Origin: Paramarasmius palmivorus
Lineage: Eukaryota; Basidiomycota; Agaricomycetes; Agaricales; Marasmiaceae
NCBI GenBank assembly: GCA_037176845.1
Contig: JAYKXP010000113.1
Coordinates: 96,918-160,917, forward strand
Direction of reading: 5' to 3'
DNA length: 64,000 bases
Shown: positions 11,301-24,204 of the stretch, piece by piece
Layout of the letters: each line of letters begins with the position of its first letter
Numbering within the stretch: position 1 is the first letter of the stretch
Notes under the pieces: generated by a model
Seen by the model: only the letters and a program-made list of their open reading frames with translations
Told to the model about the DNA's origin: nothing
Database searches by the model: none
Position numbers and translations under genes: made by a program

Positions 11301-13794
11301 GTACTAGATTCCCTGTGTGCAACGAATGCGGACAGGACCATGTCGGCTTTGCGCTTTGGGATCCGCAAGTATATATTATCTTGCTCACGAGTCAAATTGG
11401 GAGATTTGGTAAGTCTTTCTCCATGTTTAGGTAACAACATTTCATACTCGGTCTTTCGTGTCGGGAATGCAAGCGGAAGAGCATGCATATTCCAAGCCAT
11501 GCAACATCTATGTGTAGACATGATCTCAATATTTGTGTTCATCGAAACTGCTCACTATTGCGACTCGGATGCTGGTTATACGGGCAATTACGTTGAATAG
11601 AAGACTATCCTTAACTTTCAGTGGGCATTTCTTTTGCTTTCTCCGCGTGTCTTGCTCATACCATGTATTTCACAGCGACAGCCACACAGTCGAGGACTCA
11701 TATTTCGCCTCGACGACTACACGCGCCAATATGTCGTGTACATGATACATCGATTTGGATGCTTTCGTAGACGTTTCGCGCCTTGGGAAGGCAGGTGGAG
11801 GCCGCCGTCCATGCGAAGCCACATTATCAGGCGCATGAGAATGCGGCAACATCCCGTTCATTCTACCATGCCATTACCCGATGATCATACTCTAACCCCA
11901 GGGCATCCTCGTACGAAACACACCACAGCCATTAGGGGTCATCTTCGTCAGACTGACATACCCAAAACAAATATCTAGACCCCTGCACCCTCGATCTTGC
12001 CTTGAGCACCTCCATTTACTTAGGATCTCGTATCGGACGGTGTTTTCATAGTTCTTGGGTCGTGGTTCTATGCATATGTCATTGTGAGTCCTTTAACGCG
12101 TGTTTAGTGTCTTTTACTTTAGAACATTGCTAACGGTCACGCATCAAAAGCAGCGACGTATTCAGTCTAACCCCTTACACGGCTCGGAGATCTAGAACCC
12201 CATACCGTTCCGCGAGAAGATACGTGTCCCCACAGTCAATCCGAAGCGAAAACGTCGGTAACTTCAGACCTCACTGATATTCGTATCCTCAAGAGAAACA
12301 ATGAATCTTTACATACCCCATGGCCCAATGGCCCATAGCGCAAGTTTAAGCACGTGAACTCTTTCAGGTTCAGCTCCGAAACTGGGTGTCCTCTTTGTTG
12401 GTTTGGATTCATTAGATGCGACAGTCCAGCCTTGGCACGTTCCTCGCTGGCGGATGCTGTGGATTTGAGTGTAAAAGCCTGCGGAAGCTATCGTAATCCG
12501 AGACACGATCGGTGTAGGAGGAACATCCTGTTTGCTTTATCATGGACCATTTCCGATAATCCAACTTCCTCTTTCCCTATGAGGCATCCTCGTTCAACAT
12601 CATCCTACGATCACTATGTAGGACTCCGGTCACCAGCGAAGTTTGTTGGCCCAACAGTGTTGTCGGATCGATCAATGGACGCACAGCTCCTCCAATCGAA
12701 ACCTCGACAATCACTGTTGATTTAGGCAGCTTTGAGTGGTTCTGAGTCTCGCCCTTCTTCCTGAGCAAGAAATCGTACCCCATACAAGGAAAGCGTGCGC
12801 CCTGCTATTTTCTTTTCTCGGCTCTCCTTGGCTAACATTGTTGGCTGGCAGGAATCCACTGCACCGACCTTAAAGGCATAGTTCCGCATCTTCGAGTCAT
12901 CAAGATTCTCGTGAGGTGCATTGATCAAGTCTTCAGCTTGGGTACGATCAATCCATGCTCGTTGCTGGACCACCGCCTCCTCCTAATTGTCTTATACCCG
13001 AGCTTGGCATGGTATCTGGCAATAATAATCCAGATAAGGGTTATTTGATTGATTAATGATCCCCACCGAGAAATGGCCGAAAAAAAACAGCACGAGAGAC
13101 ACAGAACCCCCAATGCAGTAATCTTGTTGGTGATTCCGATGATGAACTGGGGAGTGTATGATGTTGGGATGAAATACCTAGTGACTGTTTTGGTACAGAA
13201 CGTTTTATCCGAGAAACCACTGATAAGATGTAGGAGCGAGGGTGCGTTTACGACCACGACATTCTATCTCGAGAACGTGCCCCAAGTTAAATCTATGCGT
13301 TATATCTGGTTTATCGGTCCAATCTCAACCTTGCCGGGAGTGAAAGGGAATGTGTGGGCAAGGTACGTCTCAACAGGCTTGACATCACTTGAATCTGTTC
13401 ACAGGTCGCCTTAGATGGTTCATACTTCGAGTCCTTTCGACCTGGAGGCGTGCTACAATATCATCCACGATTCCAAATGAGTGGTATTGGTATCATGGCA
13501 TTCACCCGGAGCACCGGATGGTTTTGCACCATGTTCTCTGTGGGTTGCGATCTTCCTAGAGGGCGCGTCTTCTAAAAACTTCGAATATCCACCCCATACA
13601 ATATATCATTTTGCCCGCGTGCATAGAGTAAGTACAATAGCGCCCGTACATTAAAAGCCATTAGCCAGCTGGGCTGGGAACCATAGGTGTCAAACATATT
13701 GCTAGTATTTACTCCGCTCGAGTTCCATCCAAACTTACACTAATACCCGTACAACCCCAAGAATTCTATGGGAAGGTAGATATTGAAGGATACT
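11301..13794. other. No supported gene
   Basis: Open segments at plus 11634-11978, plus 12354-12725, minus 12722-12973 and plus 13049-13414 overlap others on the opposite strand and show no family signal. I see no repeat or RNA gene here. Confidence 0.3.
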
Positions 13795-15432
13795 CTAAAC
13801 ATTCATGCAACCCCCGTGCGAGCATATACTAAACGCGAGCATTCTAGATGCAAAGACTCGTATCATAGGGCCCGACATACCTTTATGCGTGCTATCATCC
13901 TGAGTCACCTGTATGTTTGACTGCTCCAGAACAGGCAACAGAGGCCCTTCATTCGTTTCATGAGGTCCTTGCTGGATCGACGGCTTGTTAATGAGCATAC
14001 GCAATGTTTCAGCGGTGCAGTGCCATGTCCGTACTTCCAGAGTATGTACTGCTGGTGTTAGCAGCAACAACCAGAGTAGCTCAGTGCCGCACATAGGGAG
14101 ATCCCGAAGGTATATCTCGGTAATCTGGCATTGGGAATGAGAGATGCAGCATCTCAGACAGGGCAATACCCAATCAACCGATTGGTCTCGCTCAGGTAAA
14201 GCCTCAATCTCCAAAACAGAGAGTCTTGGGAAAGATGACCGGTGAAAGAGCGAGTTCGCTTCTTCCGTGTTTCTAGCGAATATCGTGAGCTCTTGGAGCT
14301 GCGGAAGTATCAATGAGGGGGCGGACGAGAGTCTATGGCCACCTATTTTGGCGATTGATAGGCGCCTGAGGGATTGGAAGGAGGTGAGAAAATCCAGGGC
14401 GGCTTGAGCGCTACACGGTCCAACGCTTAATTGGATAATTTGGTTATAAGGGATTGTGAATATTCTCTCATCTCCAGTGTTCCTCGGATAAATGTTCAGC
14501 CCATGGAGGTTCGGAGCTTGTAGGAACAGGTCGAGGGGGAGGGACGGAAGACTATTTGCACCAGGGGTGACAAAGAATTCGAGATGCTGGAGGTTGGGAA
14601 TGTTCCCGGAAATTGGTTCGAAGACGGGATGTCGAATGATATCGGGGGACAAGAAAAGGGAGAGGTGCGCCCAACGGGATGACTGCTCAACTAGAATCTT
14701 GAGAGTTGGAAGGAATCGCATTTCGAAGAGTAACGGAACTTGGGAGAAATCCAAAACGAGTCCCAACCGACTCGACTTCATGGATCGTTTCAGGAAGAGA
14801 TGCGTAACAGTGGTCAACGCGCAAGCATCGTCTTTCCACAAACGAAATGGGATGTGAAGATTACTCCACAATGACTGGGAAGATGTTGATGGGTCGAGAA
14901 GGATGCTACGCCAGGTCCTACAGACCCCGGAAAGGACCAGTGCTGCTGGTGGGGGTGTGAACTCGAGAACGTTTGTCTCGCAAACATACTTGAAGATTTC
15001 AAGCAGAACCTCAGGTGGGCACTTGTTTGCAGGTGAAAGTAGCGAGCGGCACTTGTCAACTCTTTGCTCCAAAGCCCGACAGCGAGCCTCTAAGTCGGAA
15101 CAATCCGCTTTGAGCCTCTCAAGCTGAGAGAGATGACCGCGTAGGTCGTTCTCAGAGACTCTTAGATACTCTGAAAGGATCGCCGTGTCAACGGAGGATA
15201 GACGATGTTGGGTAGGATACTGCAAGAGCCTGTCCACGGAAATGCCATCGTTTACACGGCTATTGAAACGATTAACCCAGCGGACCAGCACTGAATAGCA
15301 AGATCGTACCTGTCCTTTGCTGTGTATCTGGAGTGCGGGAACAGAACGGAGATGATCTGGTTCATGACTATACGATCGATATCGGGGAGATGGTCTTAGT
15401 CTAGTGAGCGGCGGGGAGTGTGATGGGTACAA
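13795..15432 (-). CDS. F-box protein, single exon, 545 aa
   Basis: F-box proteins recruit substrates to SCF (Skp1-Cullin-F-box) ubiquitin ligases; Agaricomycetes carry large expanded sets. This intronless reading frame starts at the ATG at 15432. The N-terminal region includes a coiled coil (residues about 90-135: SENDLRGHLSQLERLKADCS, then LEARCRALEQRVDKCRSLLS). It is followed by the F-box-like motif CPPEVLLEIFKYVCE and the LSGVCRTWRSILLDP segment (about 140-185), ending in the usual SLWSNL. The remaining ~350 residues contain irregular leucine-rich strands (for example LSVLEIEALP, LQELTIFAR), typical of the substrate-recognition part of these proteins. The coil-F-box-LRR layout matches the common Agaricomycete form. 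The substrate is unknown. Confidence 0.88.
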   Translation of the reverse strand: MYPSHSPPLTRLRPSPRYRSYSHEPDHLRSVPALQIHSKGQVRSCYSVLVRWVNRFNSRVNDGISVDRLLQYPTQHRLSSVDTAILSEYLRVSENDLRGHLSQLERLKADCSDLEARCRALEQRVDKCRSLLSPANKCPPEVLLEIFKYVCETNVLEFTPPPAALVLSGVCRTWRSILLDPSTSSQSLWSNLHIPFRLWKDDACALTTVTHLFLKRSMKSSRLGLVLDFSQVPLLFEMRFLPTLKILVEQSSRWAHLSLFLSPDIIRHPVFEPISGNIPNLQHLEFFVTPGANSLPSLPLDLFLQAPNLHGLNIYPRNTGDERIFTIPYNQIIQLSVGPCSAQAALDFLTSFQSLRRLSIAKIGGHRLSSAPSLILPQLQELTIFARNTEEANSLFHRSSFPRLSVLEIEALPERDQSVDWVLPCLRCCISHSQCQITEIYLRDLPMCGTELLWLLLLTPAVHTLEVRTWHCTAETLRMLINKPSIQQGPHETNEGPLLPVLEQSNIQVTQDDSTHKGMSGPMIRVFASRMLAFSICSHGGCMNV

Positions 15433-17415
15433 TGGATCCGAAAAGTAAGGTCTTGCCAGTATTTAAGATGACAGACAAAGAAACACGAGTATGGGTTCAT
15501 TGTTAGGATGCATGGTCGAACAAAGGCGAAAATCCGAAATCCGACGTAAAACTATACTTAAATCACAAACAGTTCTTCCGAGTCACTTTGCACAATGTCT
15601 TTGTCAAGTCCGTAAGTGTACATCCGAGAACCGTCTACAAATATCCAATGGTACGTTGCCCAATACCCAGCACTATACATGCCCAGGCCCTGTGCCCCGC
15701 TCAACCCTGCCGGCGCGCAAGACATTATGTGTTCGTTTCTGCTGTCGTTGAATATCCTGTACCTTCATGTGACTGGGACGGCTGGCAGCCTTGTTATTCG
15801 GATGAAATTGAAAGGGTGATAGACGTTGCGGATCACGGTCTAAGTTGAGCTAGCTATCCTAGGCATAAAGACCTTCAAAATTAATCTACTGTTACCCAAC
15901 AAATCTCAAGTACATCATTTGAGCCCACGCCAACTGCACTGCAACTCCTCCATGTTAACGCGTCGCAGACCGATTCTCACACATTTCGGGGTTAGGAACG
16001 GTGGTGATATGGCAGGTGGCGGTGTAAGAGAGTAATGCGCCGACGACAAGCCAGATCCTTGCAAGGTACACGAATAGCTTGTAAATACGAAAAAAGAGCG
16101 CGACAAATAAGAAAGGAGCAGCGAAGGCAGCGTTTTGAGCGAACAACGCTTCACAGGCCCAATGCAAAGGAAGTTGTTTTCTACCGAAGGACGTACCACC
16201 AACACATGCACCAACGGATTTGGTGCTTTATCCTTACGAATATCCCAAATTGCGTGTCAGAAGTGTCGCTCGCCGTGCACTCGAGCTCGGAACGATGGTC
16301 CATCCTGCAAAACTGAAAAGAACGGACAATCCAGTGACATGGATGGACATCCCAAAAAAAGAGAAAACATCCCGAGACCTCGACTGCGGATGGAGTACAT
16401 AGAGCAGACAACGGTAAAGACTTCGAAGATATGAATTGTTAGCAAGATATACACACGTACCCACGGATCCATGCTATTGTGTCCCAAAAGGCCCTAGTGT
16501 ATTGGGTGAAGCGATGTGTCAGTTCGAAGGTTATGGAAAGAAGCTGGCGCACAAACCAGGGAGTACGCCGGAATCAATCACTTTGACGTGCTCCAGGAAC
16601 TCTGAAATCGACGAGCCAGTCGGTAGACGAGAAAGGACTACGAAGAATGGTCAGCAGGAAACGAGCACCCGAGAAGAAAATTGTATCATCCGCCGTACGA
16701 TGGACTCTAGTCCGACAGTATAATCTCCATCTTCATACTAATCCTGCCCTAAGACCTGGCGTCAAATTCTTTCGAGGATTGATCAAATGATGAATCTAAA
16801 CAGTGTAACTTCCATACTTCCTCGATCCATTATCGACGCTAGTGAAGCTCCCTAATAACTGGCAATATACCGCCGAATTGAAGAAAACCCGTGGTAATTC
16901 GAAACCAGAATAAAGCCGGTCAGATCAACGAAGCCTCGGAAGTCTCATGGAACATCACCAATCAGTATTGCCCTTTATATGGTGTTTTCGTGGCCTCTGG
17001 AAATAGACTGCGAAGAAAATGCCTCCTATCACGACTTTGATACTGGCTCAAGGAAAGATGAAATAGAAAAGTGAAACAGAGAAGAATCGGTGCAATACGG
17101 GCATAAAAGAATACCTGGACGTACCGCAGCCATTGGGCAACTTCGTTGATACCGATTGCCAGTTCTGTGATTTCAAGCATCTCGAAGACGAATGAATATT
17201 GACCGATTTACTAAACCCGAAGACCTTGGAAAAAGTGGTTGACCGAAGTGTAGTAGCGCCCGAACTATTTCCGCTTCCAGTATGGCAAACGTCACTCTTG
17301 GAGCACAGGAGCGACGTGCTTCGATGATCGTCTTGAAAATGTTATTGTAGCCAACGGAGCCAATAGGAGAAGAGAAAGAAGACAAACCTGGGACATGGAT
17401 TCCTCTACAGCTCAC
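15433..17415. other. Unresolved; hydrophobic minus-strand exon candidates
   Basis: Minus-strand segments at 15955-16167 (AAPFLFVALFFRIYKLFVYL, then ARIWLVVGALLSY) and 16962-17180 (VFFYARIAPILLCFTFLFHL) look like membrane helices. They could be exons of a multi-span membrane protein such as the fungal DUF6533 type. The exons could not be chained reliably, so no gene is called. Confidence 0.3.
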
Positions 17416-19103
17416 GGTTCATCAACCATCGTTTATCTAGTCTCCCCTCTCAATTTGAGGACCTTGGAGAAAATATTGTCGTGGAAGTAGGCGAGTGTGA
17501 TAGCATAGAAGGGTCAACGATGTGTTTACAAGTTACCTGGAACGCCGCCATCGTTTCACCAACGACGGTATGTATATTGTCTCTAGGTCTGCTGGATTGC
17601 TTTTGCGGTGGCGGCTTGCATCTCCTGGTTTGAGACTTCTAGAGTATCAAGTATCTAGCCGCGGTCGGAGACCAGTTAAAGGAGAGACCAACTAAAGGAA
17701 ACTGTTAGACTGAAAAGGCTTAGGATATACAAGAACTTTAGAGCACGTACCCAAAGTATTATCATTGACTCTTCAACTTATCCCAGTCCTCCAATACCAT
17801 CTCGAAGATCCTAGCAACGATCCCATCGCGGCATAAATACCGGCTTGAAGTCAAAACGGATCTGAACGTCGGACGAGAATCAAATAGATAGCAAATTTAA
17901 GATCAGACCTGAGGATATGGCAGCGGTGATGGGAGTGATTACGAGGAACGAAATTGTAATTCTCACGGTCTTGGGTTGAAAAAGCGACACGATGCAGCTC
18001 TAGATTTAAAGAAACCGTTCTATTGCCGACCTCGAATTCTCGCCGGATGCATTGAACATATCCAAAGGAAAATCGCTTAACGAGCTCGGAAGGAACAAAC
18101 GATTCAAAAGAATATAGAATAGGACTTGGAGGCCTGGACTCCTCAACTTCCCTAGGCCTACCGTCGAAAGCTTGTGCAGGGGAACAACTCAGCGGCCCTT
18201 CCTGCCCTCCAGATCCGCGCCAAAATCATTCAGAATCTCGTTCATACCTCTATTGCTTAATATGCCGTCCACTTGCAAACTCGAACGGTAAGTAACTTCA
18301 GTTCTCAGCGTTACAGCGACAGCTCAACATCCAACACTATTACCTACTTTTCCCGATGAAGGCAACAGTGCTATTGGAAACAAGATCGTGCTCGTTCAAA
18401 AAGTTTGCAGGAGCTCGTTGGCGCGCTGCTCTGACACACTGATCTGGAAATTGAACCCTACGGCTGGATAGTGAGATGCGTTTGCGCTCGAGCTGTTTTG
18501 GTATCTTTGTTTGATCTTCGTTATTGTTTCTGTTCTTCAACTTTGCTTTTTTAAATATAGGACCCAGGATGTAGATGGCCGCAATTCAGTGACTATGTGG
18601 GTTGTATATTGGGCGACATAGTCATTCTACAAGTTCCAGATTGGCATGGCATCTTCCAAAACTGTGAAGCAACAATATCATGTTTGTTCGGTTCAGAAAC
18701 GACGGATAACGCCTTGAATGTCTGAACCCCTACATTGTTGCTCGAGAATTGGTCCTGGTAGCGGGCTCTTAATAACCGTATTGGGGGACGCGACCCAAAA
18801 GAAAAGTACGCCTGTCTACGCTCTACTATTTTACCCAGCTCACCATGTCATGATCGGGCTTTCATTAGACGCTGAAAGAGCAGTTAATTGAGGAATGGGG
18901 AGAAAACGGAAGGTGACGCGTCTGCAGCTTCAGCGAATGGGTACAGTACACTGGAAGATTCTCAATGTCGACGTCCATTCCGGAAGCTGTGATAAATGTC
19001 GCGATCGAACATCAGGCATAAGATGCGTAAGAAGCTACTAGTATGACATCTCAAGAATGATATAGTGATTTGATCACATCCTTTCTTAGTCTTCATTCGA
19101 ATT
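17416..19103. other. No supported gene
   Basis: Only one short open segment (minus 18340-18540) occurs in 1.7 kb. I see no family motif, repeat or RNA gene. It is probably intergenic. Confidence 0.4.
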
Positions 19104-19885
19104 CTACACATTTACAGCGTAGCTGGGCCCCAAATCAAGTGTTCCCCGTTCCACAAAATATCCTCGACCATCGATGTCTTCATAAGCGCTGTTCACCAGC
19201 TCACCTACTTCGTCGAGCTTCGAGCATCTCTTATGTGGCCAAATCTCGGGGCTTTTCTCCTCGCAGCAAGGACAAATCTTTGTCGACAAGTCCATACACG
19301 CTGTACAGGTGTTATGTCCGCAAGCAAGCCTAAGGGAGGTCTTAGTCAAGACATTGGTAAGGAGACGCAAAGCCTTACCGTTGTATGTACATGGCTTCTG
19401 CACCATTTTCATAGGTTCGCCAGTTGACACACCCCTCTTTGTCGCAAAGTAGGACTTTCTAACGGTTCGATGACATGGTAAGGTGAGGCTAAAAGAGATT
19501 GTAATGTTATCCTCACCGTAATCACTACCAGTTTGTCCCATTTTGACGTCACCTGCGTCCTCTTTGACCTAATTTGATTTCCCAACTGTGAATGCAGAGC
19601 CACCAGACATTCATGTTTGGTATGAACAATGATTAATGAGGGACTATACCGCTGCTATTCTCTTGTCTACCAACTCCGTCTGTCTCGTGGCCTCAGCAAC
19701 TCGGAGCTGGGGATCCCGCGTTGTCAGACGCGCGAAGTGAGGGATGATTTCTGTCTCACCTTGAGCTCTTCCAACTCTTTGTTGTTTACTATATTGAGGC
19801 TGGGTGGCTTGTTTTTTGCGTTCCGTGGGGATCTCCTGGGAAATGGCTTCTGCACACCGCCGTCGGATGGTGGGGGGGAGTCCAT
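19104..19885 (-). CDS. Coiled-coil RING-finger protein, 173 aa, five exons
   Basis: This is probably a RING-type E3 ubiquitin ligase, which binds an E2 enzyme through a zinc-coordinating RING. Five exons join in phase: 19885-19760 (starts MDSPPPSDGG), 19706-19650, 19585-19553, 19458-19379 and 19329-19104. They total 522 nt. Exons 1-3 give a short helical/coil region (NKELEELK, LRVAEATRQTELVDKRIAA). Exon 4 starts the RING with CDKEGC (a four-residue gap, wider than the usual CX2C). Exon 5 gives CGHNTCTAC and CPCC, which is the CXHX2CX2C...CX2C half of a C3HC4 RING. The C-terminal ~50 residues have no recognised domain. It faces the next RING gene head-to-head across 158 bp. The wider first Cys pair lowers confidence in full zinc binding. 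Distant relatives in this layout are common in Agaricomycetes. Confidence 0.78.
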
Positions 19886-20043
19886 GACAGGAGAAGATGA
19901 AAAGAGGTATGAAAGAACGCAATTCGTATGTCCTGACGCGCTTTGCAACCTGAACAAAGACTTCGGCCACGAGGCTGATCAATGATTCGGAGAATTTGAA
20001 TCCATCTTTCCTTTTTTGATTCATCTCCCTAGCCTTTCCTACG

Positions 20044-20794
20044 ATGCCTCTCACTGTCGGTGCCACTATCGAACCAGACGGATCTGGTATCAACGACCGA
20101 ACTTCAACAGAAGCTCGATGGTGGTTCATGAAGGAACTCTCGAGTAGCGATAGCTGTGCCGAAATCCAGAGAATTGAAAAAGTGAGTTCCCTTTCAACGT
20201 TACTATCCAACATGCCGATGCGTTTATTCTATAGGAGCTACAGGTACTGCAAGAACTGCTCTCTGAGAAGAACCGGGAATATAGAGAGGTGAAATACACC
20301 ACAAAATCGACACATGAACGAATGCTCACCGTACCAAACGCAGATGCGATCCGCCTTTCAAAGACTGGAAAATCAAGAACACATCATCGACACCACTATC
20401 GAGGAGGCGAGGGTGAGAGGATTAATACAAGAGTATCCATGGAATGCTAATCATGTCCCTCATTTCAGAAAAGCCTTTCTTGCGCGCGTTGCAAGAGTCT
20501 GATGAGTTCACCAGTCGTGTAAGCTTCCTGAAACCCACCGTTGTGTTAGTGTTGACTAAACACTGCAGTATCCAAGGCTGTGGGCACACCGCCTGCGGCG
20601 AGTGCATTCGTGCCATTTACAAGGTGGCTGACGATCACAACAGCATTGGACCTTGCCCAACATGCTTTAGATCGATGTATGACTGCCCTAGAAGCGACAG
20701 TGCTCTTCTAGAGATTGTGAAGATCCTCGGAGGTGATGGAGAACCTTATGACCCGAAGCTCTGGAAAGGATGGTGGATCGAAGACGAAGAGTGA
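20044..20794 (+). CDS. Coiled-coil RING-finger protein, 178 aa, five exons
   Basis: This is a predicted RING-type E3 ubiquitin ligase. The five exons are 20044-20181, 20235-20288, 20344-20412, 20469-20518 and 20569-20794 (537 nt), all joined by GT-AG introns of about 50 nt with frame kept. Exon 1 encodes an N-terminal segment with WWFMKELSSSDSCAEIQRIE. Exons 2-3 form a coiled coil (ELQVLQELLSEKNREYRE, then MRSAFQRLENQEHIIDTTIE). Exon 4 brings CARCKSLMSSPVV. Exon 5 brings CGHTACGEC and CPTC. Together these are the eight zinc ligands of a C3HC4 RING, in canonical spacing for the first pair (CX2C). The tail is acidic and Trp-rich (LWKGWWIEDEE). The layout (coil exons, split RING, 226-nt last exon entered in the same phase) matches the divergent neighbour at 19104-19885. 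Confidence 0.85.
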
Positions 20795-23410
20795 TACTAT
20801 CTTGTCGAGTATGAGCAACCTCGGGCGTAGTCTACGGTAGAATTGACTAGTTCGTTGACTCCTCGGTATTTGAGGCAATTAGAGCACATCTGTTGTACCT
20901 CTTTTCGACCTCTGGGGCTCCAAAACAACAATTCAAACTTTAAGCCTTGATTACGCCTAATCGGTGCTGGTGAAGTCCGAGAACCAAGAAGAAAGTGCAA
21001 CAGATATGCTCTATTGTATAACCCCCTCCCCTTGAATGTTGATACGTCTGCGTTTGCAATTACTCACAATATCAATCTTCCATAGACAAGTCGGTTTTTG
21101 ACCAACTTGAACGAACTTGCGCGCCGTACCTTTCGACTGACTCGAATTGTTTCATCTGATGCTTTAGCCCGGTACCTCTGGAGCCATAAGGCCGCGCAGA
21201 GCTGGGGTTGATGCAAATGCCCAGCATCAGCAGGAAAGACGCAGGATACATTCATGACAACCTTTCCTCGCAATCGATTAGATGAGTAATTCGGCGATCG
21301 ATCTGTCATTGATGGTATCTTAATCAGCAAGAATAGTGTCCAGGGCTTGAATAGGTCTACTTGAGAAGGGGATGAGGGAGTTGAGCTGGATTGGGGAAGG
21401 GGTTGAAGCACGAAAATTCGAATGTATGGCATTGTATGCTGATTGCCATGCCGAGGAAAACATGGAAGTTGTCTTTATTACAAATGGCAAACTAGTCATC
21501 TATCATCGTATAAGTTCTCTGACCCTTCACCGAGTTGGGATCGTTGTTCAAAGTTTGGCGTATTCCACCCTGAATTACCGGGTTCAACGTCGAACAGAGC
21601 AAGAAGGCCAAAAATGAATCAACAAGCCAATCCCTGGATCCGAGGACATCAGGTTGCAGTTTTCATCGAGAAAGGAAGCATCAAACTCTGCCTGGTGTAC
21701 CGAGACCAAAAATCGGCGCTTTTTGCCGTGTGAGATATGAGAGCTGATGGTTGTGGTTGCGGTAGCGACTACCAGCTAGCCTAAAGACAAGACACAATTA
21801 GGTATAAGCTTCGGAAAACCGCAAGTCAAGCAAAAGGCTTACCCGACATAATGCGAGAATCCAGTCATTATCTTTCGCCTTTCGTAACAAGAGTGAGCCG
21901 ACCACAGCCTGTACCCTGCTTCGAGGGGTGGGGTGGGGTGGGCATGGGTGTCGGTTGACATAGGTAGAGGTGCGGGTGAGTCAGGTAAGATCGAGAAATT
22001 AAGGGGCACGTGGATGAGGAGCCCATCTGTATTTTATCGCCCAGCAGAGTTTGGAGACGCAAACAAGATGTAGGTGGACATTGAAAAAGATGTGGTTCCT
22101 GGGAGCGTTTCGAGTCGGGACCAGCGTCGTTCGCCTGATGAGCGCTGAGCATCGAGCCTTACACCACAACCGTGTTTCGCCCCGACGCTAACCGTACCCA
22201 ACATAACCAATGCCATATTTAGAAGACTTGCAGATCCGGCTCGTACAGCCAGCGAGGAAAGGCATAGAAAGCCGCGTTGGGCTAGCGCTCTGAGACAGGT
22301 CAATAGAATTGTCAATCAACGGGGCTGATCTATCACTCACTGATCCTGCAAGGGTTTCCTTCCTTAGAGCATTTGAGTCGTGCTTTCCACCTATCCTAAT
22401 CACGCTGCCAGTCCGTGCTCCTTTTCCTCAAGTTTTTGACACTTTCTTTTTTGAGCCCGAGTCAACGGTTAAGTTAATGGTGCTGCAGTCACAAGAAATC
22501 AAGGGACTCACGTGGTAAGACCCAGTTCTGCCGGCTGTTGCATGGCGTTTGCGAGGAACCACAGAACTCTCGAGGATCGATGAGGGAGAGCCAGCCCAAG
22601 TGGGACCTTGTTGCGCTAAAACGTTATCAGTAAAAGAAAAGGTACGCGAAGGATTGGGATATACCCTCGCTTGGCTATAAACTCTGGGTATCGGCACCTC
22701 GAGAGTTCAACGTTTAACAGCGCAGGTAGACACGGTGAAAACGTGACAGCCAGCACCAGAAAGGACACCAGCGTCTGGTGCGTCCAGGGCTTGAGGTCAA
22801 ATGCCTCAGGTGACTCGTATAACAACCACACCGAAACTGAATATTCAGTCTTCGGTCTCTACCATGCAGCAGCCGCCTTCCTGTCCAGCTTGACGGCATT
22901 CCCTGTTCCTGTGCCTGCACCGGCAACGGCGTACGCACCCGGAATGATATCGATGAGGACGCATTTCCGGCCTTTACGAGGTTTGGCAAATCACTTGTAG
23001 CGGATCCAAGTTTTGGAGTCATGGGATGAGCAAGTTGAACCGAGCTGTGGACTTAGCTTGCTCTCCACTGAGATAGACAGAGAGCAAGCTAAGTATCGAT
23101 ATCCCGGATCCGACCGACGGTATTGGACTGGTAATAATGATGAGGTATTTGAGCCCGCTGGTTTCAAGGCTGAGGCTGGGAGTGTCCGAGGATGTCAGTA
23201 AGACATGCTGAGACAGCGGCAGATGCACTCACTACCATAGGTTTTATCAATAGTTCCAACTCGATCGTCAGCTCAACTACACGCCTATGGTTTAAAATCC
23301 GTCACGAGCGCAGTGTTTCAATCTATTGAGCAAGATGTACATACCTTTTGCCAAATAGATGTTGTGAACAATGTGATGGTTTTGAGGAAAGGAGCGCCGG
23401 TTGTTGAGCG
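20795..23410. other. No firmly supported gene
   Basis: Open segments occur on minus at 21064-21432, 21868-22315 and 22428-23022 and on plus at 21372-21733 and 22671-23000. None carries a recognised motif. A plus-strand segment at about 23255-23446 stays open and ends with FCQIDVVNNVMVLRKGAPVV...EDWTWT-stop. It may be the last exon of an unknown gene whose end is also copied in the direct repeat described next. Confidence 0.3.
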
Positions 23411-23608
23411 ATATGTCACTATTGAGGACTGGACATGGACATGATGCCTCCGAGTTCGCCGCAACTCAGAAGTCAGAACTATCCAGTGTTCTGGTTTTCA
23501 TTTCTGGTTTTCATCTATACCGGTGAGCTCGAGCTCTCAACATCAACCTTTACCATCCAATACTCTCACTAACGGAGACGAAGAACTCTTTCAGCAATTC
23601 AGTGTACA
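23411..23608. repeat. Direct repeat copy A (~200 bp)
   Basis: This segment (from ATATGTCACTATTGAGGACT to AATTCAGTGTAC) recurs with small substitutions and indels at 25239-25449. Long perfect blocks include ACATGGACATGATGCCTCCG and CCAGTGTTCTGGTTTTCATT. Both copies also keep GAAGAACTCTTTCA and the peptide NGDEELFQQFSV. Confidence 0.9.
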
Positions 23609-24204
23609 TCTACATCAAAAGAACCTAGAAATAGTACAGTACACCCTCAGACCTGCCAGATCTGTTGACTCCCGAGTTTGCTGGGAACCAGCAGGTGTAG
23701 CATACACCAGCGAGAGGAACACAGAATACAGCATGAGTTGCTATACAGTGCATGCCAGTCAAACAGGGTAGCGAGTTTGCGTCATGTCCTACCTGACACG
23801 TCTCTATCGGTTTTCGGCCTTGATCACGACAAGTTGAACGTACACCCCCAAGCGTTGTGGTTCGGTATCAATCTTCTTCCGTCCAAGACTAGAGGACAAA
23901 TTTGGATCAGAGACAAGGCGTAACAAACCATTACCAAGAACCGTAACACACCAGTATGCCAGCCGTCAAAAAAAACGTCTCTCAAATCCAGGATCCAAGC
24001 TTCAGCGTTTCCTTTTCTTCACTGTACAGTAATATAAACGGTTAAGAGGACTTCCAAGTAGATGAAACGCACCTGCTGAGCTTTGAACATTTCCCTTGAA
24101 CGTTGAACGCTGACTGGGCCATGTCACATATGATGGGCTACGATTGACTAAATAGTATGCCGCTTGTTGCATGAGGGTCTGGTTGCCCGAGCTGAAGTCG
24201 CGTC

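Noticed and set aside
14492..15127. Plus-strand frames of 74-121 codons
   Set aside because: They are antisense to the uninterrupted 545-codon F-box gene.
19644..20213. Minus-strand open frame of 189 codons between the RING genes
   Set aside because: It spans introns and exons of the 19104-19885 gene in a mixed frame and continues across the plus-strand gene's first exon; the spliced models explain the region better.
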